This document shows positions 10,058 to 20,040 of a stretch of DNA of 27,237 nt, in pieces. This DNA comes from Pelargonium nanum (Eukaryota; Streptophyta; Magnoliopsida; Geraniales; Geraniaceae): NCBI GenBank assembly GCA_036897485.1, contig JAYMTF010001016.1, positions 1 to 27,237 on the forward strand. The letters run 5' to 3'. Under the pieces are notes generated by a model. It was not told where the DNA came from. It did no database searches and was given only the letters and a program-made list of their open reading frames with translations. The first letter of the stretch is position 1. Every line of letters begins with the position of its first letter. The translations under genes were made by a program, and so were the position numbers.

Positions 10058-13000
10058 ATGGGGTGCTCTGTTTCTCAGCTGGCGTCCAAATTTGCCTTCT
10101 TTCCGCCATCTCCGCCCACTTACCAGATCAAGAAGCGCTGCGAAGATGGCAAGCTCACGGTCTCCTCCTCCTCCCCTTCCATGCCCATACCTCACCCTGA
10201 TGACACCTCTATGGATGTCTTGCTCGTTGACACCAAGCGTGGCAACAAGATTGTGGCTTTTTATCTGAGGAACCCATATGCTCGCCTCACTCTGCTCTAC
10301 TCCCATGGCAATGCTGCTGACCTTGGCCAGCTCTATGACCTCTTTGTGCAGCTCAAGGTCAATCTCAGGGTCAATCTCATGGGGTCAGTGTTTTTATAGC
10401 TCACATCTCACCTTGAAAATGCATAATCATGGGGTTCGAGTTCACATATTTGTTTCTTCTGATGTAAAGCTAGACCATAAAGTTCACATTTTTAGCCTGA
10501 GATTTGAGATGGGTAATGTGTGTGTCATAGCTCTCTCTGTTCCAAGTTTACTATACTGTTTTTTCCAACATTTTTCTATTTTGGGTCCGAGTTAATCAGG
10601 GTCAATCTCATGGGGTCAGTGTTTATATAGCTCTTCATTCTCTCACATCTCACCTTCAAAATGCATAATCATGGGGTTCAAGAAGTTCACATTTTTGTTT
10701 CTTCTGCTGTGAAGCTAGACCATGAAGTTCACATTTTTGGCCTTTGATTTGAGATGGGTCTGAGTTTAAATGTGTGTGCCATAGCTCTCTCTCTCTCTCT
10801 CTTACAAGTTAATCATAGGAGTTTGGTTTCTGTATGAAGTGGAAATGGCTTCACTATAATGTTTTTTTCCCCAACAATTTTCTATTTTGGGTCCACATAT
10901 ATTATTTGATAAAAAAAAATTTAAGTTAACAATAAGGGTCTTTCTGGATTTGTTAGACTTTTAAGCTTAGATCTGTTATCAAAAGTCTTTAGTTCCTTTC
11001 TGGGTTTTTATGTAACTGACCATTTTTTTATTTATTAAAATTATTGGGGGTAATATGTTTTTTCTAGGTTCTTTGGTTTTCTACTTTTCTTGTTCTAACA
11101 GTTCTTTTTGAACATTTTCATGTTGAGTTCATTTTTATACACTGCCTCAGAGTTACCATGCTGGGATGAAGACATGGCTCTGGTTTCTTAGAATTCTGTG
11201 CCAATGTTTCTACCTATTACTTTTTGCTTTCATGAGAAAGCCAGAATTTTTTTTTGATTAAAGGAACAAAGATCCATAAGAACATGGTACTCTAGTAAGA
11301 TTTGCCTTTCCTTGTCATTTTGGTACAATTATCTTTACTGTCTATACATAAAACAATTCTTATAATTATTGGTTAGCTTAAATAATCTTACGTAATTTAA
11401 TAATCCTTGTAAATGTAGGGCCTTCTATTTGAATATGTGAGAGTTGGGATATTTCTGTGAATTCAATACATGGAATCTCAAGATTGGCTCATTATGACTA
11501 CTTATTAACCTAACTGTTGCGTGATTTCATTGTGTGAAGTTTGATTCAGTGTTGGATCTAATTAGCAAATGTAGGTTTTATCTGGCAGAATTTTCCTATT
11601 GTGTGGTAAGACTTGTTAGCTTTTTGCTGGTTCATTATGAACTTTCAGCTTAGGTTGATCTTCTAGTTACTAAATTTGTGCTTCAATTGTATCAATTAAC
11701 TAATGCTTCAATTTGTTTCACTTTGTTTCAACCTTACCACACAGATATGATTATTCTGGATATGGAGCTTCCACTGGTAAGGTAAGCTGTTCGCTGGAGT
11801 TATACTCATTCATCCAACTTTGTTCCAGAGGCTGTAGCTGTTGTAAATTGTGTACTGGTTATGCTGTTTTGCTTCCACTGACTAGCACATCTAAAATTAT
11901 TTTAAAAAACAGACCTATGCATGAATTTCGAGATGTATTGGAAGTAACTAATGAATGTTGATTGCAAAAAACAGTGAATGCACTGACTGAGCACATATAA
12001 GTTCTCATTCTAGATTAATTATGAAAATAGTTTGGGTTCTTTTGTGGCTTATGATACTTCTGAAAAAAATATGAGAACTATTAGGTGTTGTAGCAATTCG
12101 TTAAAGTGCTCCATGAATCATACTGTCAAATGTTAGTGGTTATAAAATACATGTATTGTCAGGAAAAAATGAAATGTGAGCTGACGACTATAGTATCAAT
12201 CTACTGATAGGCCAGTTTTCTGCTTGGTGTTGTTTTTTGGCAACTAAGAAAGTAAATAATGACATTCTTTATGTATGAATAGTTAAAAATGATTAGTATC
12301 AATATGTATTTTTAAAATTAGTTTGCATTGTGGTATTTTCATACTAGTAATTAACTACGCTTATGCTTATCTTTGAACATTCAGCCAAGTGAAGCAAATA
12401 CATATGCTGATATAGAGGCAGTGTATGAGTGTCTTGAGACTGTGTATGGAGTTAGCCAGGAAGATGTTATTTTATATGGACAGTCAGTTGGAAGTGGACC
12501 AACACTACACTTGGCTGCTAAGTTGCCAAGGCTGAGAGGTGTGGTTCTGCACAGTGCTATTCTCTCTGGCCTCCGCGTTCTCTGCCATGTAAAGTTTACG
12601 TTTTGCTTGGACATATACAAGGTAAACATCTTTTGGTCAGTAAAATCCGTTGCAGAGATGTGTGGCACAAACTTAATTTTAGGAGCAGTATGTTAAACTT
12701 TATTATACAGCATATTAGATTGTGTAATAACCGTGGAGCATCTGATAAATGCAGAACATTGACAAGATTAAGAAGGTGAAGTGCCCTGTGCTCGTGATAC
12801 ATGTACGTACTTGGCATCTTCAAACCTAGTTTTTCGTATCTTATGTTTGTTCAAGTTTATAATATTAACAGATCACCCCACAATTTAGCTGTTTTCAGTT
12901 CCTGACTATATTGTTGTGAACTGATGGATTTTTTCACTCCTTCCTCTTGAATGAGTTGCTGACCCAATCAATTATTAGCATTACTTGCATCTCTGCCTTA

Positions 13001-14468
13001 TAAAGCAGTGACCATTCCACTATGAGAAATTACTTTTTTCTTAAAATTGTTCTGCTGAAATGAACTTAGCTGCCGAATCAAGTACATTTATCTTGCTATA
13101 TAATTGATACATTGCAAGTCAGGTTGATTTTTATGTAATTCCATATGGCCATACACAGTCAGCTTAATTTGGTCTGTGTACTTATGTTCAGTTGATGGCT
13201 GTTGTTGCATGTCCAAATATTCGCTAATTAAACATGCCCTTAACCTGATTATGTACATTACAAACCAATCCTCATAAGGCCAGTATGTCGAACATTCGTA
13301 TTAAGCTCCACTGGGATTCCTGATGGTATGTATGTAGTACATTTTCTTTCATGATCCATGTTTGGTATTAAGCATTTTGAAATTTATATATGTAAGTTGA
13401 TTTTCTGAAACTATTGGGCATTATCTATTTCCGATTCCTCAATGGTTGAGTAGTAAACTTGCCACTTTTAATTTAATAATGCTCAACAAAAACTTCCGTA
13501 CACCTTATACATGTTTATACACTATTGTAGAGTAAATTAATAGCTACACAGTTTTTGTTGCTTTCAATATTGTGCAGGTCATATTTAGCTCCATGTTGCC
13601 ATTGTGCATTTAGCACATTACGCATTTCAAAATAAAGAAGTTAAACCTAAAAACCTTAGAGAAATTGGTTGCTTCTGTTGCAAAATAATGCAAATTAAAG
13701 TGCCCTTCTAAAGCACGGCTGAAGTCAAATTTGAAGGGGAAACCAATCATACCATGTAACTCATAATGAGATGGATATAGTGGTATCATATACGGAGTAC
13801 TAAATAAACCCGATAATGCATGGATTAGTCCCCTTTCCTCTATTTCAATATATGCACTCAAAATAACTTTAGTCCGATTTTCTGGCTTCTGTTCTATGCA
13901 ACCAAGATTAACTGTATTAAAATTACCTGTAAATAGCTAATTCTGAGATGGGGTTGAATGAAATGTTGTACAGGGAACAGAAGATGATGTTGTGAACTGG
14001 TTACACGGCAATGGATTGTGGAAGATGGCGAGGGAACCATATGAGCCTTTGTGGATCAAAGGAGGTGGACACTGCAACTTGGAGCTTTACCCTGATTACA
14101 TCCGTCATCTTTGCAAATTTATTCAAGAAATGGAGAACATAACCACACTAATCCGCCTAAAAAAGATCCGTCAGAATCTCCGTCTACCACAAAGGCCTGC
14201 CACCGCCACCACAGGTGCAGCTAACCGGTGCTGTACAATAAAATGCTGTCAACCAAAATGCCTAGACTGCTCGAAACCTTGCTGCAGACCCAAGTGCGAA
14301 TGCTGGCGGCCCAGTTGGCCAGAATGCTGGAGATGCAGTGGTGTGAGCTGTTTTTGTAGACCCAAATGTCCAAGTTGTTCATGTTCAAGACCCAGCTGCA
14401 CCAAATGTTTTCATTGGCAATTGTTTGTGGGAAAGCAAAGTGGGTTAAATGGGAAGCAGGAAGGATGA
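10058..14468 (+). CDS. ABHD17-type alpha/beta hydrolase (probable acyl-protein thioesterase)
   Basis: Five exons, 10058-10383, 11745-11781, 12385-12621, 12755-12802 and 13974-14468 (TGA), splice in phase to 380 aa. The N-terminus MGCSVS fits the MGCxxS pattern for N-myristoylation with palmitoylation at Cys3, so the protein probably sits on membranes. The hydrolase core is readable: [13 protein letters not shown] (oxyanion region), [19 protein letters not shown] across the first junction, the nucleophile elbow GQSVGSG with S155, VLVIHGTEDDVV with D220, and GGGHCNLE with H249. These make a complete Ser-Asp-His triad. Human ABHD17 proteins remove palmitate from membrane proteins, and related activity has been reported for plant homologues (from memory), so that role is inferred. 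Residues 302-361 form a tail with 19 Cys. The start is chosen because it gives the MGC motif. Intron 1 (10384-11744) carries a tandem duplication that includes the donor. Confidence 0.93.
10368..10895 (+). repeat. About 231-bp tandem duplication across the exon 1/intron 1 boundary
   Basis: Sequence from 10368 reappears from 10599, an offset of 231 bp. It starts with gggtcaatctcatggggtca, followed by TCACATCTCACCTT, AAATGCATAATCATGGGGTTC, GAAGCTAGACCAT and TTTGAGATGGG-like blocks, and ends near a shared TTTTCTATTTTGGGTCC. The first copy contains the last 16 bases of exon 1 and the real donor (10384). The second has an identical donor at 10615. Copy 2 has acquired small insertions, including a (CT)n expansion near 10786-10801. 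Confidence 0.88.
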
Positions 14469-14850
14469 TGGAGATAAAACAATGCGCTTGTATAGATTGA
14501 TGAACTTGCTAACACCCTCTAATCTATGTTCATGATCAGTAGCTTACAGAACAAGTTAGTTGCTTCACATTATGATTATTAAGGAAAGGTAATGAATATT
14601 ATTTCATGCTATATTTGGTATAGGTGTGTTATTTCTTGAAACTGTGGTTGGGAAGTATACTATGTTTCTGTGGAGTCTTTGATAAAATCCCAGGTCACAC
14701 ATGTTTGGTATTATATTAGAGCTGTCATGTTTCATTTTATTGCTCTTTATCAAACAGAAAGTAGCCATTTAGCTTGTAACTAGTGTTCACTCTCTATGAC
14801 CTAATAAGCTACTCGTTTTACGGATTTCTATGTATGGACCAAATTTTGCA
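14469..14850 (+). other. Hydrolase gene 3' flank
   Basis: AT-rich, non-coding sequence follows the TGA. It should contain the hydrolase 3' UTR and polyadenylation site, but I cannot place the site. Nothing else is visible. Confidence 0.5.
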
Positions 14851-15131
14851 TTATTAGTACTAATTATGAAATTAATCAATGTACAATCATAAGTCTCAAC
14901 GGTGAATAACGACTTGACATGTGTCGTCCAAGTGTCACATCGAATCCCTTCCTTGAAGCGGAGGTCTCCTTCAAATGCGGAGCCTTTGCTTTATTAGTGC
15001 AAATTATGAAATTAATTCTTTGTACAATCATAAGTACTCTCAACAATGAATAACGGTGTGAGTTGTGACAAGTGGCATCCAAGTGTCACGTCGAATTCCT
15101 TCCCGAAAGTGGAGGTCTCCTTTAAATGTGG
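14851..15131. repeat. 140-bp direct tandem duplication
   Basis: The unit from 14851 is repeated from 14991. Shared blocks include TTATTAGT, AATTATGAAATTAAT, TGTACAATCATAAGT, CTCAACxxTGAATAACG, CCAAGTGTCAC, TCGAATxCCTTCC and GGAGGTCTCCTT. The copies differ at scattered bases and small indels, so the duplication is not recent. No coding potential or terminal repeats were found. Confidence 0.85.
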
Positions 15132-16046
15132 ATTTTGTTTCTGAATCCAGGACAAGCTTCTCTTCAGATACAACACTACCAAGAGTTATGTAGAGCTCTC
15201 TATCGATTTTGAAGCCTTCGGTATTCAGATGAATAACTCACTCCAAACAGCCCAAGGTTCTCGCTTTCGGCCTAAAGTCACGACCTTTCTCCCCAAAGCC
15301 ACGACTCTCGAACGGAAACCTCCATCGAAAAACCAACGACAAACAAGCGAGAAGGGGTTCACGTATTTGGCCGATTGTCGCGACATTGCTTCCCATTTCT
15401 ACAGCTTAGAGACGAATAGGGAACCATTGCTGGGACCTTGCCTCCTATTTCCACGACCTTGGCCCCTGGGTAACCTCCCTCCTCACCTTTTCGGTTATCT
15501 GATGCACTCGAGCACTTATTGTGTATAAAAGTAATGTCATGTGATGGATTCCATTTCGAGGAGCCCTACCAATGAGATCCCAACTTTGAGGTTGTCGTTC
15601 CAAAGAACCTTACTTCACTCCTCAAACACTTAACCTCCACTAGGAACACTAAGCTTCCTAAAAAAATCTTCTATTCGCCTTGCTGAATCACCTCCGAGCT
15701 TCTGGTCTTGCTGGGTCGGTTTCAAATTTTCCTAACTCACTAATATTCCACCAAAACATTTTGCTATGCTCAACGTTAGAAAGCTCTGAAACAGTACAAT
15801 TTTTTAGAGGTTTCAATCTACCTCGTGGTGCTCGAAGGGCACATTGGAGTTCTTGGACTTTTCTAGCGCCCGCAAACAACGCGCTCGGGAGAAATCAATC
15901 CTCAAGTAGGCCCCAAAGTGAACCTCAACTTGTCAACAACCAACCGCATTTCTACACGTGCCATAGACATTTTGTGATAATTTATATACCCCTTGCTCTG
16001 GAATAATACTGGTTAAGATTTTATTCAAATGTGGGAACAGCAAATT
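15132..16046. other. Unclassified GC-richer block, probably repeat-derived
   Basis: From about 15150 to 15960 the base composition is visibly richer in G and C than the AT-rich spacers around it. The sequence resembles decayed transposable-element or LTR DNA. Two modest open frames (15229-15528 and 15680-16006) have no domain I recognise. I could not find paired LTRs, a primer-binding site or a polypurine tract. Confidence 0.35.
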
Positions 16047-16118
16047 GGTTCTATGGTGTAGTGGTTAGCACTCTGGACTTTGAATCCAGCGACCTGGGTT
16101 CGACTCCCGGTAGGACCT
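16047..16118 (+). tRNA. tRNA-Gln (anticodon UUG)
   Basis: The 72-nt cloverleaf is intact. The acceptor stem GGTTCTA pairs with TAGGACC (one G-U pair), with discriminator U. The A-box region is TGGTGTAGTGG. The anticodon stem CTGGA/TCCAG (16073-16077 and 16085-16089) closes the loop CTTTGAA with anticodon TTG at 16080-16082. The T arm contains GGTTCGACTCC (B box). CCA is not encoded, as expected for a nuclear gene. A T-run from about 16120 is a good RNA polymerase III terminator. There is no intron. Confidence 0.97.
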
Positions 16119-16559
16119 CTTTTTTTCTTCTTTTTTAATCCAATGAATGCAGCAACCATCTCACCAAATTGCTTCCACTATACTCATTTCCAAAACAATC
16201 TCCTCATCATCTACTCACACCACATCTATTTGTACATTTCACTTCTTCTAACCAACATCCTCCCTTGAATCTTTCCCACAAAATAAGCAGCTTTGAGCTC
16301 ATGGTTACAAGCCATTGATGAAGAGGCTAGCTTTCATCCCATAATTGTAATCTAACCTCAATCCAAGCTCCACTATATACCCTCTACTCAAACTCTCTTA
16401 CAAAACCAAAGTTGAATAACATTCATCTAATTAAGTAAATAGCTTCAATCATCTCCTCAACTGTCAAACAGTCCCTAAGAGAAGAAAATTCTTGTTTTTC
16501 TTTTTCACTCCTAATGGGTAGATAAGGAATCATCATTTCCATTCCATGTGATGACCAAC
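16119..16559. other. Spacer after the tRNA
   Basis: Apart from the T-run terminator at its start, this is A/C- and T-rich spacer. I see no gene or recognisable element in it. Confidence 0.5.
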
Positions 16560-16775
16560 CTTTCATCACTTTGTTTCTTTTCCTATTTTTCTTTACTTGT
16601 ACTTGTACAATTTTATTATTTTCTTCTCAAAATAAGTGTTATTTTTTTTGTTTTGCCAAGTTAATTATGAATAAATTACTGATATTATCCATATAATAGA
16701 TTAGTTAATATTCTTTAGGTTTGTTATGCATGAGGGTTGAAGAAGAAATATACAACAAATCTAATTTATTTTTAT
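16560..16775 (+). mobile_element. Decayed relative of the Stowaway-like MITE
   Basis: Internal sequence lines up with the reverse complement of the intact element at 23693-23924. Matching blocks are TCAAAATAAGTGTTATTTTTTTTG with AAGTTAATTATG, ATATTATCCATATAATA, TTTAGGTTTGTTATGCATGAGG and GAAGAAATATACAACA. The terminal repeats are gone or unrecognisable, so the ends are approximate. It is the oldest-looking of the three copies. Confidence 0.6.
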
Positions 16776-17370
16776 TTTAAAACAGAGATTATATCTTTTT
16801 CGATAAATGAAAAAATTGCTCCACCTCCCACCAAATTTCTGATTTGCATATCCTCAACCACCACGATGGCCAATGGCCATATTCATCTTGTGAAGAATCC
16901 ATCAATTTTGGATATGGCCATAGGGTGGGGTGGGGTCCGATCTGGGTCACCAGGTCAGACACATTTCAAACACCTTAAAGTTCATAACTTCATCAAAATA
17001 GTTTCACTTATTCTCTTAATGTTTCACTTTCGATAAAAAGAAAAGATACTATTAAAATTAAAATCTTCATATAAAAACAAGTCAAAGTCTATTTTTCATT
17101 TGAAGATTATATATAAATAATTTATTACGCAGGTATATATTTCTTATCATGTAAGTTCACGGGGCAATTGGATGATAACAATTCGACGCAGTCCAAATCA
17201 TTTTGTATTCTCAAAAGAGTAACGATATAATAAGAGTTGTTTGAGATACTAAAATATATATTATAGTTGAATTCAAGTATATTCCTACAAAAGTTATTAT
17301 TCATTACACAACATATATACAAGAAAATAAATAAAGGGTAGTTCTTCCTAATCACCTCGTACTGTTAACA
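16776..17370. other. AT-rich spacer
   Basis: Very AT-rich sequence with a short GC-richer patch near 16850-16970 (including TGGCCAATGGCCA and GGGTGGGGTGGGGTCCGATC). No gene, tRNA or complete element was seen. Confidence 0.45.
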
Positions 17371-17430
17371 GGAGACTCGAATTCAAGATCTCAAAAAGAA
17401 TCCGAAGTGTTTAAACCACTTATCTTAACC
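17371..17430 (-). mobile_element. Possible tRNA-derived SINE fragment
   Basis: Read on the minus strand, GATAAGTGGTTTA (17412-17424) resembles a polymerase III A box and GAATTCGAGTCTCC (17371-17384) a B box. The spacing is roughly that of plant tRNA-derived SINEs. No tail or target duplication was identified, so this is a weak call. It lies just beyond the 3' end of the XTH gene. Confidence 0.3.
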
Positions 17431-17544
17431 TGCATGGGTGCGTTTATATATATTTTAAAAGGAAAAAGAAAAGTAGAAACAATTGAGCTTATATATTTTC
17501 GGTCAAAAAGTAGAAACAAAAATGGCAGCTGATGAGCAGGAGTA

Positions 17545-19663
17545 TTAGACCGGAGGAGGCTTTCCCGACTTAAGCTGTCCATTGTCGTTGAACAGAGCCT
17601 GCTCGGTGGGGACGATGACGCACTCCGGCAGCGTCTTTTTGTAGCGCTGGATGTCGTAGCAGTAGCAATAAAACATGTGCCTCTCCCGGAAGGAGCGCAT
17701 GGCATGTAGCTGCTCTCTCGACGGGGCGGCGAAGGGGCGGGTCAACAGCAGTTCTTGCTTTGCCTTGCAATCCGGCGGCGAAGTCTTCGTCGCTGGGTCG
17801 AGTGCACAACCTTCCAGGGCCAGTTCCTGGAACTCCGCCACAAATGGCGCCAAATTGTAGTCCACTTTGTACTTGCCGCCGGCGGTGGCCCAACTGGAGG
17901 CGTCCCAGATGGTGGCGTAGAGGGCCATTGGCTTCGACGGGAAGTCTAGCCCCATTTCTACATTGCGCGTATTCCTCCTAATCGGCACTTCATCTACGTA
18001 TATTCTGATTTAAACGAAAAACAAACAAGTGAAAGACTTGTATTAGAAGAAATATGAGTTGAAGTAAAGCTGACAATTTAGATCTAAATTTGTTGGCACT
18101 CAAAATATGACCCGACTATTGACCGATCCTATCTACTTTTGGGCACTACAAGAAAAGTTACGTTTTCTGACGGCAATACGTTGACGTCGGAAATTTAATT
18201 TTTCCGACGGTGAAGAAGATGTCTGTTGGAAAAAATGAATCGAGAAAAATTATGGGGATTGGCAGGATTTTCCCCTACAGACTTGGTCGTCAAAAATTTT
18301 AATTTTTCGACGACTTAAAGTGGCATTTTTCCGACACATCATCAGAACGATGTCGGAAAAAATTCCCTACCAAGGCTTTTCCAACGGGAGGAAGCTGTCA
18401 GAAACGTACAAAAACCGCCGAAAAGATATCGTAAAAACAACATTTTCTTGTAGTGGGTCTCATCGGTAGAATTTCAGGTCAGACAAACTCATACAATTCA
18501 ACACATTTCTAGTATAAAGGATAAGTACCAAAGACGATGAAATAGTATGTAACAAGTTTAAGGTAAATCAGACAATCTGAATTCAAATCTGTTATGATAT
18601 CCGACCTTGATAATTTAGGTCTGATCGAATTATCATGTCAAATTTCAGGTCAAACAAACTCAAAGGATTCAACACATTTTAGTCTAGAAACATGATCCAA
18701 CCCAAAGAATCAACTCAAACTCGAATTAATTTTGGGTCGGACTGAGGTAGGATTTACCAACCGGAACCCGACCGAAATCTAATTTGCAGGGTCTAGTTTC
18801 AAGGGACGTACATGATTGTATCCTTGGTCCAGAAAATGCTGTATCTGTGGAAGTCCTTGGTGGGGTCGAACCAGAGGGTGTACCTCTCCTCTCTCCCCAT
18901 GTTAATGCTTCCATCTCCATAGATATTAGTCTGAAACCCCCACGGCTCTCCAGGTATTCCACCCAAGAATTCTATGTCTATCTCGTCGTGCCTCTTCTCG
19001 TGCACATCCCCATTCGATGTCTGCAATTTTATCGATCATCAATGCCTCCTGTGTACAAATTAACATATGGCTTGATCCAACAAAAAACCAGAAAAACTCA
19101 CGTAAAAGGCGACGCAGATTCCGGCGGTATTTCCCCCCGGCAACTTGATCTTGGCACTGAAAAATCCTTGATCATACAAGGACGAGGATATGAACCCGGA
19201 CCCTGAAATGGAGGATCATAATTGATAATTTTCACAATAATATTATAATTTATATCAATATTTATATGTAGGAAGATTTAGAGCCTGAGATTTTGGCTGA
19301 GACTAAGACAAAAACACAAACTAAATGAATCTTGACGGTAATTCATTTTGGCTGGTATGAAGATTAATGTATGAGATGTCATCAATTCATTGACATGAAT
19401 CGATTGACTAAGAGTTTCAGCAGATAAATCATGTTTGAGATTTTTTTACCTGTGGCGGGATCGAGGTTGAGGCGAACGCTACGGCCATCGGCGGAGCGGA
19501 CCATGTGGCCCTGGCCGAAGAGGTGGCTGAAGCCTTCGTCGAAGGCGAGGTGGGTGAGGTTGAAGGCGGGTCCCACTTCCCAGAATGGTGCACCATTGGC
19601 CCACCCAGCGTTGCCCAACAATATGAGAAACCAGCACAAAACCACACAGAATTGCGTTTCCAT
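17545..19663 (-). CDS. XTH30: Xyloglucan endotransglucosylase/hydrolase, group III (XTH30-like)
   Basis: Secreted GH16 enzyme that cuts xyloglucan and rejoins it to another chain, loosening or reinforcing the primary wall. Four exons on the minus strand: 19450-19663, 19102-19202, 18812-19020 and 17545-18004 (stop TAA). They join in phase to 327 aa. Residues 1-24 form a signal peptide (hydrophobic CVVLCWFLILLG, then WANG). The catalytic motif HDEIDIEFLG occupies 116-125, with E118 the nucleophile and E122 the acid/base. YGDGS, REERYTLWFDPTKDFH and PMALYATIWDASSWAT follow, as in XTHs. The C-terminal XET_C region has paired Cys (GCALDP, CYCYD, PECV). SGFISSSLYDQGFF and TSNGDV match the XTH27-30 branch, closest to XTH30 by memory. 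The tail after PECVIV is shorter than in Arabidopsis XTH30. Intron 3 (18005-18811) holds a CACTA-type element. A TATA box lies 52-58 bp before the ATG. Confidence 0.95.
18144..18455. mobile_element. Nonautonomous CACTA-type element in XTH intron 3
   Basis: Perfect 13-bp inverted ends, CACTACAAGAAAA (18144-18156) and its complement TTTTCTTGTAGTG (18443-18455), bound about 312 bp without coding capacity. The ends match the CACTA (En/Spm) pattern. Flanking trinucleotides ggg and ggt are one base short of a perfect 3-bp target duplication. The interior has many copies of a TTTCCGACG/CGTCGGAAA-like motif in both orientations (for example near 18193-18200, 18207-18220, 18328-18335 and 18350-18361), like the subterminal transposase-binding repeats of this superfamily. 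Confidence 0.82.
18454..18690. repeat. Imperfect direct repeat in XTH intron 3
   Basis: ATTTCAGGTCAGACAAACTC...ATTCAACACATTTCTAGT (18471-18513) recurs with few changes at 18642-18684, an offset of 171 bp. Less similar sequence extends a little to the left of both copies. The first copy directly follows the right end of the CACTA element. Confidence 0.7.
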
Positions 19664-19714
19664 TGTATGTTAATTGTATACACGACGGAGCAAAATGTGT
19701 ACGTATTGTGGTCA

Positions 19715-19721
19715 ATTTATA
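19715..19721 (-). promoter_or_regulatory. TATA box of the XTH gene
   Basis: The minus strand reads CTATAAATTG, with TATAAAT at 19721-19715. That is 52 bp upstream of the ATG at 19663 and implies a short leader of roughly 20-30 nt. Confidence 0.65.
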
Positions 19722-19737
19722 GTTGAGCATGTTGAGA

Positions 19738-20040
19738 CAAAACTATTTATGTTAGGCCTAAAATAGCAGTGACCAAAAAGTTAATGAACTCAATTTTTTC
19801 TCGCTGTATGGTTGAAGAGTATATTTCGCGCCTGTGTGTGACTGTGTGTGTATATATATACACGTATAAGTCAAATTAAGGAAGAGATGACATCAAAAAA
19901 ATTATTGGACAACAATAGATTTTATTTATGAGAAAAAGTGATTTCAATTAAAACAAATAATATATTAATGCATGTCTTTGAAACGGGTCAAAGGACTTGT
20001 ACACGTGTTAAAGAATTTTGTCTTAAGAATGTTTTAAGTT
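19738..20040. other. XTH upstream spacer with a GT/TA microsatellite
   Basis: AT-rich DNA containing a short GTGTGTGACTGTGTGTG run that passes into TATATATATA at about 19833-19861. No gene is visible. XTH regulatory elements beyond the TATA box cannot be assigned. Confidence 0.5.

Noticed and set aside
9583-10306. Antisense open frames opposite the hydrolase leader and exon 1
   Set aside because: They mirror CT-rich leader and coding sequence. Arg/Lys-rich products without family features.
13780-13800. ATACGGAGTACT as the end of another MITE
   Set aside because: No matching inverted partner at a reasonable distance and no target duplication.
15229-16006. Two plus-strand open frames of about 100 aa as genes
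   Set aside because: No recognisable domain, no clear splice or promoter context, and the block looks repeat-derived.
17570-17981. Overlapping frames on both strands in XTH exon 4
   Set aside because: Shadows of a GC-rich coding exon. The in-phase XTH reading explains the sequence.
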